A DNA stretch of 64,000 nt from Runella sp. CRIBMP (GCF_009905605.1 NZ_JAAAKZ010000014.1:79610-143609); one strand, 5' to 3'; shown: positions 24,006-33,658, counted from the first letter of the stretch. The notes: generated by a model not told the origin, from the sequence alone. A program made the numbers and translations.

Positions 24006-25061
24006 TTATATTTCCAAAGTATCCAACGGACTTTTTATTTGGTCAAATCCTTTGGTAGTGAGGTGAGTATAAATTTCAGTGGTCTTGCTGCTTTCATGCC
24101 CCAACAGGAGTTGAATGTAGCGTAAATCGGTGCCGTTTTCGAGCAGGTGCGTGGCAAAACTGTGCCGAAGCGTATGCACTGTAACATTTTTTTTGATGCC
24201 TGCTCTTTGGCATGCTGCTTTCAGAATCTGTTGAATAGATCGTGCCGAATACATGGGCGCGTCTTGCCCCTCAAACAAATAGTCAATGGGCTTATACTGT
24301 ATGTAATACTTTCGTAACAATTCCAAGGCTTTGGGCGATAGCAGCGTATAACGGTCTTTTTTGCCCTTTGATTGCTCTATGCGTATTTGCATTCGATGGG
24401 AGTCTATGTCTTTGATTTTGAGTCGAATCGCTTCGCTAATTCGTAACCCTGAAGCGTAAATAAGGCTTAGAATCATTTTGTGCTTGAGGTTCTGAATCGT
24501 ATTCAATATCCGCTGTACCTCATCGCTGCTGAGCACCACTGGCAGGGCTTTGTCGCGTTGGGGCCGTTGGAGGGCATAAAACCGCCGCTTACCGCCCAGT
24601 ACTTTTTCATAATAAAACTTGATGGCATTGATGGCGGTGTTTTGGGTAGAAGCAGACACCTTGCGTTCAAGGACCAAATAGCGACAGAATTCAATGATTT
24701 TCTTTTCGTCTATCTCATCAATGGCATCCAGCGGAAAGTGATTGATAAACTCCTCAAAAGCTACTCCGTAGGATTTGATAGTCGTGCTGCCGTCTTTATC
24801 TTCATAATTACGTGTTTTGATTTTACCTTCAATATAGACCAAACTTCCTTTTTGGAGGTATTTGGCTGCTAAATCTGCCAAACTACGCCATATAACGATA
24901 TTGTGCCATTCGGTTTGAGTGTGGTTTTGTCCATTTTTGTCTTTGAAAATTTCAGTTGTGGCCAGCGAAAACTTTGCTACGCTTATGCCGCCTTCTAAGG
25001 CCTGAAATTCAGGCACATTTCCAAGGTTTCCAATTAAAGTGACGCGGTTAAGTCCTCTCAT
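24006..25061 (-). CDS. SSB-tyrosine recombinase fusion, putative cassette integrase
   Basis: 351 residues. Residues 1 to about 91 are a single-strand DNA-binding protein OB-fold (MRGLNRVTLIGNLGNVPEF, AKFSLATTE, TEWHNIVIWRSLADLAAKYL, SLVYIEGKIKTRNYEDKDG) without the SSB acidic tail. From about residue 92 (TTIKSYGVAFEEFINHF) a tyrosine recombinase follows, missing only the first part of its core-binding domain. All catalytic residues are present: Arg207 (GLRISE), Lys235 (GKKDRY), His296 and Arg299 (HTLRH), His322 (LGHES), Tyr331 (IYTHL). No IntI-specific insertion is recognisable, so the catalytic part is Xer-like. The ATG at 25061 is the natural SSB start. It lies beside an array of attC-like palindromes and is oriented with the cassettes. 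Confidence 0.9.
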   Translation of the reverse strand: MRGLNRVTLIGNLGNVPEFQALEGGISVAKFSLATTEIFKDKNGQNHTQTEWHNIVIWRSLADLAAKYLQKGSLVYIEGKIKTRNYEDKDGSTTIKSYGVAFEEFINHFPLDAIDEIDEKKIIEFCRYLVLERKVSASTQNTAINAIKFYYEKVLGGKRRFYALQRPQRDKALPVVLSSDEVQRILNTIQNLKHKMILSLIYASGLRISEAIRLKIKDIDSHRMQIRIEQSKGKKDRYTLLSPKALELLRKYYIQYKPIDYLFEGQDAPMYSARSIQQILKAACQRAGIKKNVTVHTLRHSFATHLLENGTDLRYIQLLLGHESSKTTEIYTHLTTKGFDQIKSPLDTLEI

Positions 25062-25201
25062 ATTTAAATATATTAGTGACAATGTGCTATTTAGAACACA
25101 TTCCGCCCAAATAGCCACTCACCAAAACGGTTTCGTCGCTTTTTCTTGAGAAATCTTCCAAATTTTACTAACATTAGGTTTCATTAACCTAACTGTATCC
25201 T

Positions 25202-27601
25202 TTGAAACCATTTGTACTGCTGCTTGCCGTGGGGTTGTTCGTGCGTTGTACGGCTTCTTGCGCCCAAACCCTCGCCCTCAAAGGCCTCCAACAACCCGTC
25301 GAGGTCATCCGCGACCGCTGGGGAATTTCCCACATTTACGCCCAAAACGACCACGACCTGTTTATGGCACAGGGCTACGTGGCCGCTTCCGACCGCCTGT
25401 TTCAACTCGAAATCTGGCGGCGACAAGCCACAGGAACGGTGGCCGAACTCCTCGGAAAAAAAGAATTGAAACGCGACATTGGCAGTCGATTGTTTAAATT
25501 TCGGGGCAATCTTACGGCTGAACTGGCTCACTACCACCCCCGCAGTGCGCTCATTATCAATGCTTTTGTGGAGGGAATCAACGCCTACATTCGCGAGATG
25601 CGCCAAACGCCCGAAAAACTTCCGTTTGAATTTAAAGTCCTAAACACGCTGCCCGATTACTGGACGCCCGAAATCGTCATCAGTCGGCATCAAGGATTGC
25701 TGAGCAACGTCAAAGACGAACTCAACAATGCCCGAATCGTGCAGTTGGTGGGTGCCGAAAAGCTGCGTGATTTGCAGTGGTTTCACCCCGCCAAAACCGC
25801 CAACGAACCCGATTTGACCTTGGACAAAACCGTGCAGAGCGAAGACCTTTTTCAACCCATACTCGAATTGTACGAAGCCTTCCGTGCGCCTTTGAAATTT
25901 GTTAAAGACGATAAAAAAGCGAGTCACACGCCTGCGTTTGATTTTGACAGTTGGTACGAAGAAGAAAAAGCCAATGTCGGCTCCAACAACTGGATTATCA
26001 GCGGCCACCGCGCCCAAAGCGGCTATCCGATGCTGGCCAACGACCCGCACCGGGCGCAATCAGTGCCGTCGTTGCGGTATTGGGTACATTTGCACGCCCC
26101 GGGCTGGAACGTCGTGGGGGCGGGCGAGCCCTCCTTGCCGGGCGTTTCGGTGGGCCACAATGAAGTGGCTGCCTGGGGATTGACCATTTTTGAAACCGAC
26201 AACGAAGACCTGTACGTCTACGAAACCAATCCTCAAAATCCGAATCAGTACAAATACCAAGGGAAATGGGAAAATCTTAAAATCCTGAAAGACACGATTA
26301 AAGTAGCCAACGGCTCGCCTGAGGTGATTACACTCAAGTACACCCGCCACGGGCCGGTGGTGTTTGAAGAGGGGGCCAAAAACAAATTGTACGCCGTGCG
26401 GGCTGGTTGGTTGGAGGTGGGTTGTGCCCCCTATTTGGCGAGTTTGCGCATGAACCAAGCGCGTACTTGGGAAGAGTTTCGGACGGCGTGCAGTTTTAGC
26501 CGTATCCCCGGCGAAAACATGATTTATGCCGACAAAAACGGCCACATCGGCTGGCAGGCAGTGGGGATTTCGCCCATTCGCAAAAACTGGACGGGGCTTG
26601 TGCCCGTGCCTGGCGATGGCCGCTACGAGTGGGCGGGTTATTTACCCATTCAGCTGTTGCCCAACAAAAAAGACCCCGCAGAAGGCTACGTGGTCACGGC
26701 CAACAACAACATGACGCCCGTTGATTTCCCCAACCGCAACGCCATTGGCTGGACATGGTCCAACCCTGTGCGGGCGCATCGCATCGAAGAAGTGCTGAAC
26801 GCTGGAAAGCGTATGTCGTTGCAGGATTTCGCGACCTTGCAAACCGATTATCTCTCTGGAACGGCCCGCACGTTGTTGCCTGTCTTAATCAATGCGCTGA
26901 ATACCAATGCGGCCAAAGAAAGCAATGAAGTGACGAAAGCTCAAGCGCTTTTGCAGGCGTGGGATTATCAACTAAAGCCCAATTCGACGGCGGCGGCCAT
27001 TTATGTACAATGGGAAACTGAATTAAAAAAGGCCGTTTATCAACTGACCGTCCCCCAAAATATTCAGACCTATTTTAAAACGCTGCCCACCAAGCGGCTC
27101 GTAGATTGGGTCATTACGCCCCGCCCTGAGTTTGGTATAGACCCCATCAAAGCGCGTAATGGGTTGTTGGTGAATAGTTTAGAGAAAGCGATTCAGGTAC
27201 TCACTGCACGGTTGGGCAATGACATGAACCAATGGCAGTACGGACAAGCCAAAAACAAACACATTAAACTTACGCATGCGCTCAGCGAGTGGGTAGGTGA
27301 GGAGCAACGCGCTAAAATTAACCTTGGCCCTTTGCCTCGTGGCGGCTACGGCGAAGTGGTGGGCAATACTGGCAACAACCTCAATCAGGAGCATGGCGCT
27401 TCGTTTCGGATTTTGGTAGATACCGAAAACTGGGACAAGACCTTGGGAATCAACAGCCCCGGTCAATCGGCCAACCCCGACGATCCGCATTATGTCGATT
27501 TGTTTGAATTATGGGCCAAAGACGGTTATTTCCCCGTTTATTTTTCTAAAGACAAAATTAAGCAAGTAGCCGACCGAACTTGGACGCTGAAGCCTAACTA
27601 G
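25202..27601 (+). CDS. Penicillin acylase family (S45) Ntn-hydrolase
   Basis: 799 residues from a TTG start, with an N-terminal signal (LLLAVGLFVRCTASCAQ). The family precursor layout is visible: alpha chain with VEVIRDRWGISHIYAQN and AASDRLFQLEIWRR, a linker, then the autoprocessing nucleophile Ser261 in VGSNNWIISG starting the beta chain, with MLANDPHR, VGHNEVAAWGLTI and TANNNMTPV downstream. The family hydrolyses amides such as penicillins, N-acyl-homoserine lactones or N-acyl amino acids; the substrate is not predictable here. GC-richer than the island to its left, so it probably marks the return to core genome. Confidence 0.93.
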   Translation: MKPFVLLLAVGLFVRCTASCAQTLALKGLQQPVEVIRDRWGISHIYAQNDHDLFMAQGYVAASDRLFQLEIWRRQATGTVAELLGKKELKRDIGSRLFKFRGNLTAELAHYHPRSALIINAFVEGINAYIREMRQTPEKLPFEFKVLNTLPDYWTPEIVISRHQGLLSNVKDELNNARIVQLVGAEKLRDLQWFHPAKTANEPDLTLDKTVQSEDLFQPILELYEAFRAPLKFVKDDKKASHTPAFDFDSWYEEEKANVGSNNWIISGHRAQSGYPMLANDPHRAQSVPSLRYWVHLHAPGWNVVGAGEPSLPGVSVGHNEVAAWGLTIFETDNEDLYVYETNPQNPNQYKYQGKWENLKILKDTIKVANGSPEVITLKYTRHGPVVFEEGAKNKLYAVRAGWLEVGCAPYLASLRMNQARTWEEFRTACSFSRIPGENMIYADKNGHIGWQAVGISPIRKNWTGLVPVPGDGRYEWAGYLPIQLLPNKKDPAEGYVVTANNNMTPVDFPNRNAIGWTWSNPVRAHRIEEVLNAGKRMSLQDFATLQTDYLSGTARTLLPVLINALNTNAAKESNEVTKAQALLQAWDYQLKPNSTAAAIYVQWETELKKAVYQLTVPQNIQTYFKTLPTKRLVDWVITPRPEFGIDPIKARNGLLVNSLEKAIQVLTARLGNDMNQWQYGQAKNKHIKLTHALSEWVGEEQRAKINLGPLPRGGYGEVVGNTGNNLNQEHGASFRILVDTENWDKTLGINSPGQSANPDDPHYVDLFELWAKDGYFPVYFSKDKIKQVADRTWTLKPN

Positions 27602-27608
27602 AAATTTG

Positions 27609-27616
27609 TACATTTG
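27609..27616 (+). promoter_or_regulatory. Candidate -7 element before the polysaccharide operon
   Basis: TACATTTG, a perfect TAnnTTTG, 70 bp before the first glycosyltransferase. The nearest upstream TTG (27580) is 26 nt away, longer than usual, so support is moderate. Confidence 0.4.
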
Positions 27617-27625
27617 CGCCTCCAA

Positions 27626-27670
27626 AATAACGCCGATGAGATTTTTTTAACCTAGCTCGTTGGCGTTATT
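27626..27670 (+). terminator. Stem-loop between acylase and polysaccharide operon
   Basis: AATAACGCC (27626-27634) pairs with GGCGTTATT (27662-27670), with a T-rich loop. It could end the acylase transcript or sit in the leader of the operon that follows. Confidence 0.45.
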
Positions 27671-27685
27671 CTAATTCAGAACTAG

Positions 27686-28897
27686 ATGCGTGTTTGTTTT
27701 GTAATGCCCGCTTTGCCCCACTACTTTAAGCTCATCCTGAACAAGATTGTGGCGGGAACGGGGTACGAGATTTTGATGATAAAACCCGCCCAAAAAGGGA
27801 AAGCAACGGGGGCGGCCGTGAAGGAGGAAACCGACAATGCGCTGTTTCGGGTGGTGGAGTTGGAAGAATACCGCGCTTGGTATGGCAAACCTTTTTTTAA
27901 GGATTTATTGCCCACGCTCAAAGCTTTTCGTCCTGATATTGTGGTGATTACTACTTGGCCGTATTTTCTCTACCTCACCCTCAATCCGTTCTTTTATAGG
28001 CGGTTGCGGGGATTGGGGGCCAAGCTCATCGCTCGGGATATTCCCTTCAACTACGCCATTTGGGGGCGGGTCAAAGAGTTTTATTTCTCTCCTCAGTTTC
28101 TCTCCGAAAATTTTCAGGATTCCAACAAAACTTGGATTGGCTATATTCTTTTTTGGATTGCCTCCTTACTGCGCCGTTTGAATTTGCCATTGGCCGATGC
28201 TCACATCAACTACATTGACGAAGCCCACGAAATCATTGGTAGCTACGGTGTGCCATCAGAGAAAATATTTGTCATTTCTAACTCCCCCGATACCGACGAA
28301 CTATTGGCGGCGTTTGAAACAGTTCAAAAACGACCTTCTATCTTGCAGCCCAATCCCCATCGCCTAATTCACGTGGGGCGCTTGGTGCAGTGGAAACGTG
28401 TGGATTTGATTATCGAAGCCGTAAAAAAACTACAACCAACCTATCCCGACATTGAGTTGGTGGTGGTAGGTTTTGGGCCAGAGCTAGAAAAACTGAAAAT
28501 ACAGGCGGCAGAGGCAGGACTGGCAGAAGCTGTGCGTTTTGTGGGAGGAGTGTACAATTCAGTAGATTTGGGGCAATATTTGCACGAGTCAGCGGTGTAT
28601 GTACTGGGCGGAATGGGCGGCCTGTCTATCAACGATGCCATGTGTTTTGCCAAACCCGTGGTATGCTCGGTGGCCGACGGCACCGAAAAACGCTTGGTAC
28701 GCGAAGGAACCAACGGTTATTATTTCAAGAACGGAAACGCCGCTGATTTGGCACGAGTTTTGGACTTGTTGTTGGCAAATCCCGAGCGGGTTCGGGCCTT
28801 TGGCCAACGTTCATTGGAGATTATTAAAGAGGAAATAAATATACAAACCGTTATCGAAGGGTATCGTAACGTATTTGAATTCGTAACCAAGAAATGA
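27686..28897 (+). CDS. Glycosyltransferase family 4
   Basis: 403 residues, GT-B fold. The C-terminal nucleotide-sugar domain has LIHVGRLVQWKRVDLIIEAV, IELVVVGFGPELEKLKIQA and the donor-binding region YVLGGMGGLSINDAMCFAKP. The N-terminal acceptor domain starts MRVCFVMPALPHYF. It likely adds a sugar to a lipid-linked surface polysaccharide at the inner membrane. Its stop overlaps the wecB start by 4 bp (ATGA), so it opens a tightly coupled operon. Confidence 0.9.
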   Translation: MRVCFVMPALPHYFKLILNKIVAGTGYEILMIKPAQKGKATGAAVKEETDNALFRVVELEEYRAWYGKPFFKDLLPTLKAFRPDIVVITTWPYFLYLTLNPFFYRRLRGLGAKLIARDIPFNYAIWGRVKEFYFSPQFLSENFQDSNKTWIGYILFWIASLLRRLNLPLADAHINYIDEAHEIIGSYGVPSEKIFVISNSPDTDELLAAFETVQKRPSILQPNPHRLIHVGRLVQWKRVDLIIEAVKKLQPTYPDIELVVVGFGPELEKLKIQAAEAGLAEAVRFVGGVYNSVDLGQYLHESAVYVLGGMGGLSINDAMCFAKPVVCSVADGTEKRLVREGTNGYYFKNGNAADLARVLDLLLANPERVRAFGQRSLEIIKEEINIQTVIEGYRNVFEFVTKK

Positions 28898-30000
28898 AGA
28901 TTCTTAACATTGTAGGAGCACGGCCCAATTTTATGAAAGTAGCGCCGCTGCATCGTGCTTTTCAGCGAAAAAGCGAGATTGAATCAAAAATCGTTCACAC
29001 GGGGCAGCATTACGACGCCAAGATGTCGGACGTATTTTTTAACCAACTCGAATTGCCCAAGCCCGATTATTTTCTGGGAATCGGCGGCGGCTCGCACACT
29101 CAACAAACGGCCAAAATCATGTTGGAGTTTGAAAAGGTGGTAGAAGCCGAGCAGCCTGACTTGGTGTTGGTGGTGGGGGATGTTACCTCCACCATTGCCT
29201 GTGCGTTGGTAGCCACCAAAATGCACATTCCGATTGCGCACGTTGAAGCGGGATTGCGGAGCGGCGACCGCCGGATGCCCGAAGAAATCAACCGTATTTT
29301 GACCGACAGTATTTCGGATTATCTGTTTGTGACCGAGCAGGCAGGTATTGACAACCTCAAACACGAAGGCGTGCCCGACGAAAAAGTATTTATGGTGGGC
29401 AATTGCATGATTGACTCGCTGGTGTATTATCGTCAAAAAGCTGGCCTTCTGGACATTATGCCTTCATTGGGCGTAGCCAAAGATGATTTTGTGCTTATGA
29501 CCATGCACCGCCCCGCCAATGTCGATACCGCCGAAGGGCTGACGAGTATTTTGCAGATTATTGAAAATACGACCCCGTACAAAAAAGTACTGTTTCCGAT
29601 TCACCCCCGGACCAAAAATAACATTGAGAAATTTGGCTTAAAAGCAAAATTAGACGCGATTGAGGGCCTGATTTTGACCGAGCCGCAGGGCTATTTGGAG
29701 TTTTTAAATTTGATGGAAAATGCGGCCTTGGTCATCACCGACTCGGGCGGTATTCAGGAAGAAACGACCTATTTGCAGGTGCCTTGCTTGACCTTCCGCG
29801 ATAGCACGGAGCGCCCCGTGACGGTCGAACTCGGAACCAATCAATTGTTGGCCGATTTGAACCCCGTGACTGTGCACGAAAAAGTAATCGAGATCCTCGA
29901 AGGTCGGGCCAAAAAAGGCGTTATTCCGCCGCTTTGGGACGGCCACGCTGCCGAGCGAATTGCGGAGATTTTAGTGAAAAGAGCAAAGTCGCTTTCTTAA
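28894..30000 (+). CDS. wecB: UDP-N-acetylglucosamine 2-epimerase (non-hydrolysing)
   Basis: 368 residues, the usual WecB length. It starts MKILNIVGARPNFMKVAPL and contains HTGQHYDAKMSDVFF, VVGDVTSTIACALVA, HVEAGLRSGDRRMPEEINR and TDSGGIQEE, all diagnostic. It interconverts UDP-GlcNAc and UDP-ManNAc, supplying ManNAc-type sugars for polysaccharide synthesis. Translationally coupled to the preceding glycosyltransferase. Confidence 0.95.
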   Translation: MKILNIVGARPNFMKVAPLHRAFQRKSEIESKIVHTGQHYDAKMSDVFFNQLELPKPDYFLGIGGGSHTQQTAKIMLEFEKVVEAEQPDLVLVVGDVTSTIACALVATKMHIPIAHVEAGLRSGDRRMPEEINRILTDSISDYLFVTEQAGIDNLKHEGVPDEKVFMVGNCMIDSLVYYRQKAGLLDIMPSLGVAKDDFVLMTMHRPANVDTAEGLTSILQIIENTTPYKKVLFPIHPRTKNNIEKFGLKAKLDAIEGLILTEPQGYLEFLNLMENAALVITDSGGIQEETTYLQVPCLTFRDSTERPVTVELGTNQLLADLNPVTVHEKVIEILEGRAKKGVIPPLWDGHAAERIAEILVKRAKSLS

Positions 30001-30029
30001 TTTTTACATTCGACAATCGTATTTCTTTT

Positions 30030-30761
30030 ATGTCGCAACCTATTCGCGCCGAAGCACTTCCCGACAACCCCGACGAGCATTATCGTATTAAGCCCCCGTT
30101 TGGGCATCCGCGTTGGTATTACCTCAAAAAACTACGGCAGTTGGTGGAGTGGGGAAGAGATCAATATGTTCGGCAAAAAACCGCCCAAGGCCCGATTAAA
30201 CTGGCGGATTATGGCTGCGGAACCAAGCCTTACGTTTCTCTTTTTTCGGATAAAAATATTGACTACCTAGGCATTGACTTGGCGTGGAATCCCCACGCAG
30301 ATATTATTGTGGGCAACGATAGCGTAATTCAATACCCTGATAACCAGCTTGATGTGGTGCTTTCGACCCAGGTGCTTGAGCACGTAGACGACCCTGAAGG
30401 CTATCTTCGCGAAGCGCAGCGGATTCTTAAACCCAACGGGTTGCTGCTGCTCACCACGCACGGGTACTGGATGTACCATCCTGACCCCACGGATTATTGG
30501 CGTTGGACGTCGACGGGATTGCGTAAAATCGTGGAGCGCAATGGTTTTGAGGTGATTGCCTTTCGAGGTATCATTGGGCGGGCGGCCATGGGATTGCAGT
30601 TGTTTCAGGATGGATTGTTGTTCAAAATACCCAAATTCCTACGCCCTTTGCTGACAATTCCGATGCAGTTTTTGATCGTATTATTCGATAAAATCAGTTC
30701 TCAACAAGCCACCGACACCGACGGATGTACGTATTTGGTTGTGGCCAAGGCGAAGAAATAA
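30030..30761 (+). CDS. Class I SAM-dependent methyltransferase
   Basis: 243 residues from the ATG at 30030; a longer frame overlapping wecB was rejected. SAM-binding motif I is KLADYGCGTKPYVSLF, followed by DYLGIDLAWN and VLSTQVLEHVDDPEGYL, then a post-motif LLLTTHGYWMYHPDPTDYWR region common in polysaccharide-locus methyltransferases. It probably methylates a sugar or lipid-linked intermediate. It lies between wecB and the second glycosyltransferase with gaps of 29 and 2 bp. Confidence 0.87.
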   Translation: MSQPIRAEALPDNPDEHYRIKPPFGHPRWYYLKKLRQLVEWGRDQYVRQKTAQGPIKLADYGCGTKPYVSLFSDKNIDYLGIDLAWNPHADIIVGNDSVIQYPDNQLDVVLSTQVLEHVDDPEGYLREAQRILKPNGLLLLTTHGYWMYHPDPTDYWRWTSTGLRKIVERNGFEVIAFRGIIGRAAMGLQLFQDGLLFKIPKFLRPLLTIPMQFLIVLFDKISSQQATDTDGCTYLVVAKAKK

Positions 30762-30763
30762 CG

Positions 30764-31873
30764 ATGAAATTGTGCATTGCTTATCCCAATCGGAATAGTT
30801 ACTCCGAAACATTCATTCACAATCATTTATCGTACCTAAAACCAGAAATCACATTGACGGGTGGCTGGCGGCCTTACATTACAAAGGAAGGGGAAAACAT
30901 CATTTCTATTCCCGCAGGGGAGTTGATTCGGATAGGAATTAAACGCGTGTTTTCTGTATTCTACCCACCTTTTTATACTTATTTTTTGACAAAGTACTTG
31001 CAAAAAGAAAAACCAGATGTTGTACTAGCAGAATATGGAATTACGGGTTTGGGTGTAATGGAAGCCTGTAAGAAGACAAATACGCGTTTGGTGGTTCATT
31101 TTCACGGCTTCGACGCTTCCCATCGTCCGACCATTGAAAAGTACAAAAAAGACTATCAACGTCTTTTCGAAATTGCGGAAAAAATTATTGTAGTGTCGAA
31201 AGATATGGCGGCTCAATTGATGGGAATGGGTGCTCCTGCCGCCAAAATTATCAATAACCCCTATGGCGTTGAAACTGAAAAGTTTTACGGAGCAAATCCA
31301 CAGCAGGCTGAAAAAATAGTACTGTCGGTGGGACGGTTTACGGGAAAAAAAGCGCCGCACCTGACGTTGCAGGCTTTTGATAAGGTACTCGAAAAACATC
31401 CTGATGCACGACTGGTGATGATTGGCGGAGGCGAACTTCTTGAGTCCTCAAAAGCACTGGTGGAAACCTTGGGTATGAAACATGCCGTTGAATTTGCAGG
31501 GATAAAATCACCCGATGAAGTGGCAGAATGGCACCGCAAAGCAAGGATTTTTGTCCAGCATTCTATCACTAACCCCGAAAATGGGGATTCAGAAGGTACA
31601 CCTAATACGATTTTGGAGGCTTCGGCGGCAGGACTGCCGATTATAAGTACGCGTCATGCTGGGATAAAAGAGGCTGTTGATCATGAAATAACTGGCTTTT
31701 TAGTGGAAGAAGGAGATTATTTGAAAATGGCTGATTATGTGTGCCTTTTGTTGGATAATGTTCAACTTGCGCAAAAAATGGGGAAAAATGCAGCTTTAAA
31801 AATGAGGCAGGAGTATGAAATAGAATTGCGAATCGAAAGACTACAACAGATTTTGCAAAGAGATACTCAATAA
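30764..31873 (+). CDS. Glycosyltransferase family 4
   Basis: 369 residues from the ATG 2 bp after the methyltransferase stop. GT-B signatures: LVVHFHGFDASHRP in the N-domain, IVLSVGRFTGKKAPHLTLQA, ARLVMIGGGELLES, and the donor site EGTPNTILEASAAGLPII with GFLVEEGDY. It belongs to the WcaL/colanic-acid-type GT4 group. Likely adds a sugar to the repeat unit built by this operon. Confidence 0.9.
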   Translation: MKLCIAYPNRNSYSETFIHNHLSYLKPEITLTGGWRPYITKEGENIISIPAGELIRIGIKRVFSVFYPPFYTYFLTKYLQKEKPDVVLAEYGITGLGVMEACKKTNTRLVVHFHGFDASHRPTIEKYKKDYQRLFEIAEKIIVVSKDMAAQLMGMGAPAAKIINNPYGVETEKFYGANPQQAEKIVLSVGRFTGKKAPHLTLQAFDKVLEKHPDARLVMIGGGELLESSKALVETLGMKHAVEFAGIKSPDEVAEWHRKARIFVQHSITNPENGDSEGTPNTILEASAAGLPIISTRHAGIKEAVDHEITGFLVEEGDYLKMADYVCLLLDNVQLAQKMGKNAALKMRQEYEIELRIERLQQILQRDTQ

Positions 31874-31945
31874 GCCTTATAATTGTAGTAGCCCTTACCC
31901 CTCGACATATATTGAAGTTTTTAACTTTTTTGAAACAACTATTCA

Positions 31946-32842
31946 ATGACCGTTATTTCACCCCTTACTGGCAGTCCTGAGGTTGTCCTCGAAAGCCGAC
32001 TTTTGCCAAAACAGATTATCAGCCAGTATAAAACCCAGTTTGGTGTTGATGTAAGCGGCTATTTTAAGGGCTTAAAAACGGTGGATATTTACCGTTGCAA
32101 GACCTCTGGGCTTCGTTTTTATTACCCATTCAATTTGGCGGGTGATGGGCAATTTTATGCCGATTTGGCACGGGTGTATAAGGGCTATTATTCGGTTTGG
32201 AAATGGGAACACGAAAAAGTGAATGGTCTTATTCTATCTGAACAAAAAGTACTAGAAATTGGGTGCGGGAGGGGCTATTTTTTAGAAAAATTAAAAGAGA
32301 AAAAAGCGCAGGCAACGGGTTTGGATTTTAATCCAGACGCCGTGGAATACGGTAAAACCCACGACCTCAATATTGTGGATGAAACGATAACGGCTCATGC
32401 CCAAAAACAAGCGGGGACCTACGATATGGTGTGCGCTTTTCAGTTGTTTGAGCACGTCAATGAAGTCGGAGATTTTTTGAAAGATTCCATCGCGTGTTTG
32501 AAAAAAGGCGGACTTTTGGCCATTGGCGTTCCCAACAATGATTGTTATATTTTCAAAGAAGACCCGTATCATACCCTTAATGTGCCTCCGCACCACATGT
32601 TGTTATGGGCGCCAGATTCTCTGCGTTATGTTGCACAATTGTTTGATTTAGAATTGATTGAGGTGGCCGTTCAGCCATCGGTATCTGTCAATAAAAGTAC
32701 GGCGTATTTGCTTTGGCTCAAAAAACAATTTGGAGATTCAGCCGTGGTAAATTTGCTTCACCTTACCACTCGTTTTTTGGTAAAACGCTTGCCCGTGTTT
32801 ACGCAAGGCCCCACGGTGGTGGCGGTTTACCGAAAAAAATAA
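31946..32842 (+). CDS. Class I SAM-dependent methyltransferase
   Basis: 298 residues. A short N-terminal region with a single Cys (VDIYRCKTSGLRFYYP) precedes the SAM-binding core: KVLEIGCGRGYFLEKLKEK, ATGLDFNPDAVEYG, YDMVCAFQLFEHVNEVGDFL and GGLLAIGVPN. It resembles Methyltransf_11/23-type proteins of surface polysaccharide loci. Unlike its neighbours it has a 72-bp leader and may have additional regulation. Confidence 0.87.
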   Translation: MTVISPLTGSPEVVLESRLLPKQIISQYKTQFGVDVSGYFKGLKTVDIYRCKTSGLRFYYPFNLAGDGQFYADLARVYKGYYSVWKWEHEKVNGLILSEQKVLEIGCGRGYFLEKLKEKKAQATGLDFNPDAVEYGKTHDLNIVDETITAHAQKQAGTYDMVCAFQLFEHVNEVGDFLKDSIACLKKGGLLAIGVPNNDCYIFKEDPYHTLNVPPHHMLLWAPDSLRYVAQLFDLELIEVAVQPSVSVNKSTAYLLWLKKQFGDSAVVNLLHLTTRFLVKRLPVFTQGPTVVAVYRKK

Positions 32843-32888
32843 AAAGCTAAGTCGCTTAACTAGAAATGCCAAGATTTAATAAGTAAAG

Positions 32889-32896
32889 TATTTTTG
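32889..32896 (+). promoter_or_regulatory. Candidate internal -7 element
   Basis: TATTTTTG lies 15 bp before the TylF-like gene. No good -33 partner is seen, so it may be chance in an AT-rich spacer. Confidence 0.3.
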
Positions 32897-32911
32897 TCCA
32901 AAATTATTTAG

Positions 32912-33649
32912 ATGAAAAAAATCATTCTTTCGCTCATTGAAAAAATGGGGTACGAAGTTGTGAAGGCAGGAACATACCGTTTTGCCAACATTGACATTGA
33001 AAATGACAAAGATTTTGGTCGTTTGATGAATCAATGTCGCCCATTTACAATGACTTCCATTCAACGACTTTATGCCCTGAATCAAGCGGTCAATTATATT
33101 TCCAAAAATAAAATCAGCGGCGATATTGTGGAATGTGGGGTTTGGAGAGGGGGAAGCTCTATGATGAGTGCCCTTACATTGTTGGAAGGCAAGGATACTT
33201 CACGAAATTTATACCTGTACGACACTTTTGAAGGCATGAGTGAGCCCACAAACGATGATGTAAGTATGACGGGTGCTCTAGCGGAGAAGACTTGGCAAAG
33301 TATTGATAAATGTGACGCAGATTTGAACGACGTCCAAACCAACATGAAACAGACCAATTACCCTTTTTCTAAAATACATTTTGTACAGGGTAAAGTAGAA
33401 CAGACAATTCCTGAAACAATACCGTCTTCGATTGCCTTGTTGCGTTTGGATACCGACTGGTATGAATCTACGTACCACGAACTGGTTCATTTGTTTCCCA
33501 AACTCGTGACGGGGGGAGTGCTAATCATTGATGACTACGGACATTGGCAAGGTGCCCGCAAGGCAGTAGATCAATACTTTGCCGAACAAAAAACCCCTAT
33601 TTTGCTCAATCGAATTGACTACACGGGTCGTATTGCGATAAAATCATAA
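32912..33649 (+). CDS. TylF/MycF family O-methyltransferase
   Basis: 245 residues. Matches the macrocin O-methyltransferase family: IVECGVWRGGSSMMSALTL (SAM site), LYDTFEGMSEPTNDD, and LLRLDTDWYESTYHELVHLF plus GGVLIIDDYGHWQGAR with the metal-binding Asp residues. Members methylate sugar hydroxyls, which fits O-methylated sugars in this locus. It is the third methyltransferase of the operon. Confidence 0.92.
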   Translation: MKKIILSLIEKMGYEVVKAGTYRFANIDIENDKDFGRLMNQCRPFTMTSIQRLYALNQAVNYISKNKISGDIVECGVWRGGSSMMSALTLLEGKDTSRNLYLYDTFEGMSEPTNDDVSMTGALAEKTWQSIDKCDADLNDVQTNMKQTNYPFSKIHFVQGKVEQTIPETIPSSIALLRLDTDWYESTYHELVHLFPKLVTGGVLIIDDYGHWQGARKAVDQYFAEQKTPILLNRIDYTGRIAIKS

Positions 33650-33658
33650 CATATATTC

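Noticed and set aside
25062..25118. Upstream extension of the SSB-recombinase to 25118
   Set aside because: The SSB domain begins exactly at the ATG at 25061, matching the usual MRGLN-type SSB start of Bacteroidota.
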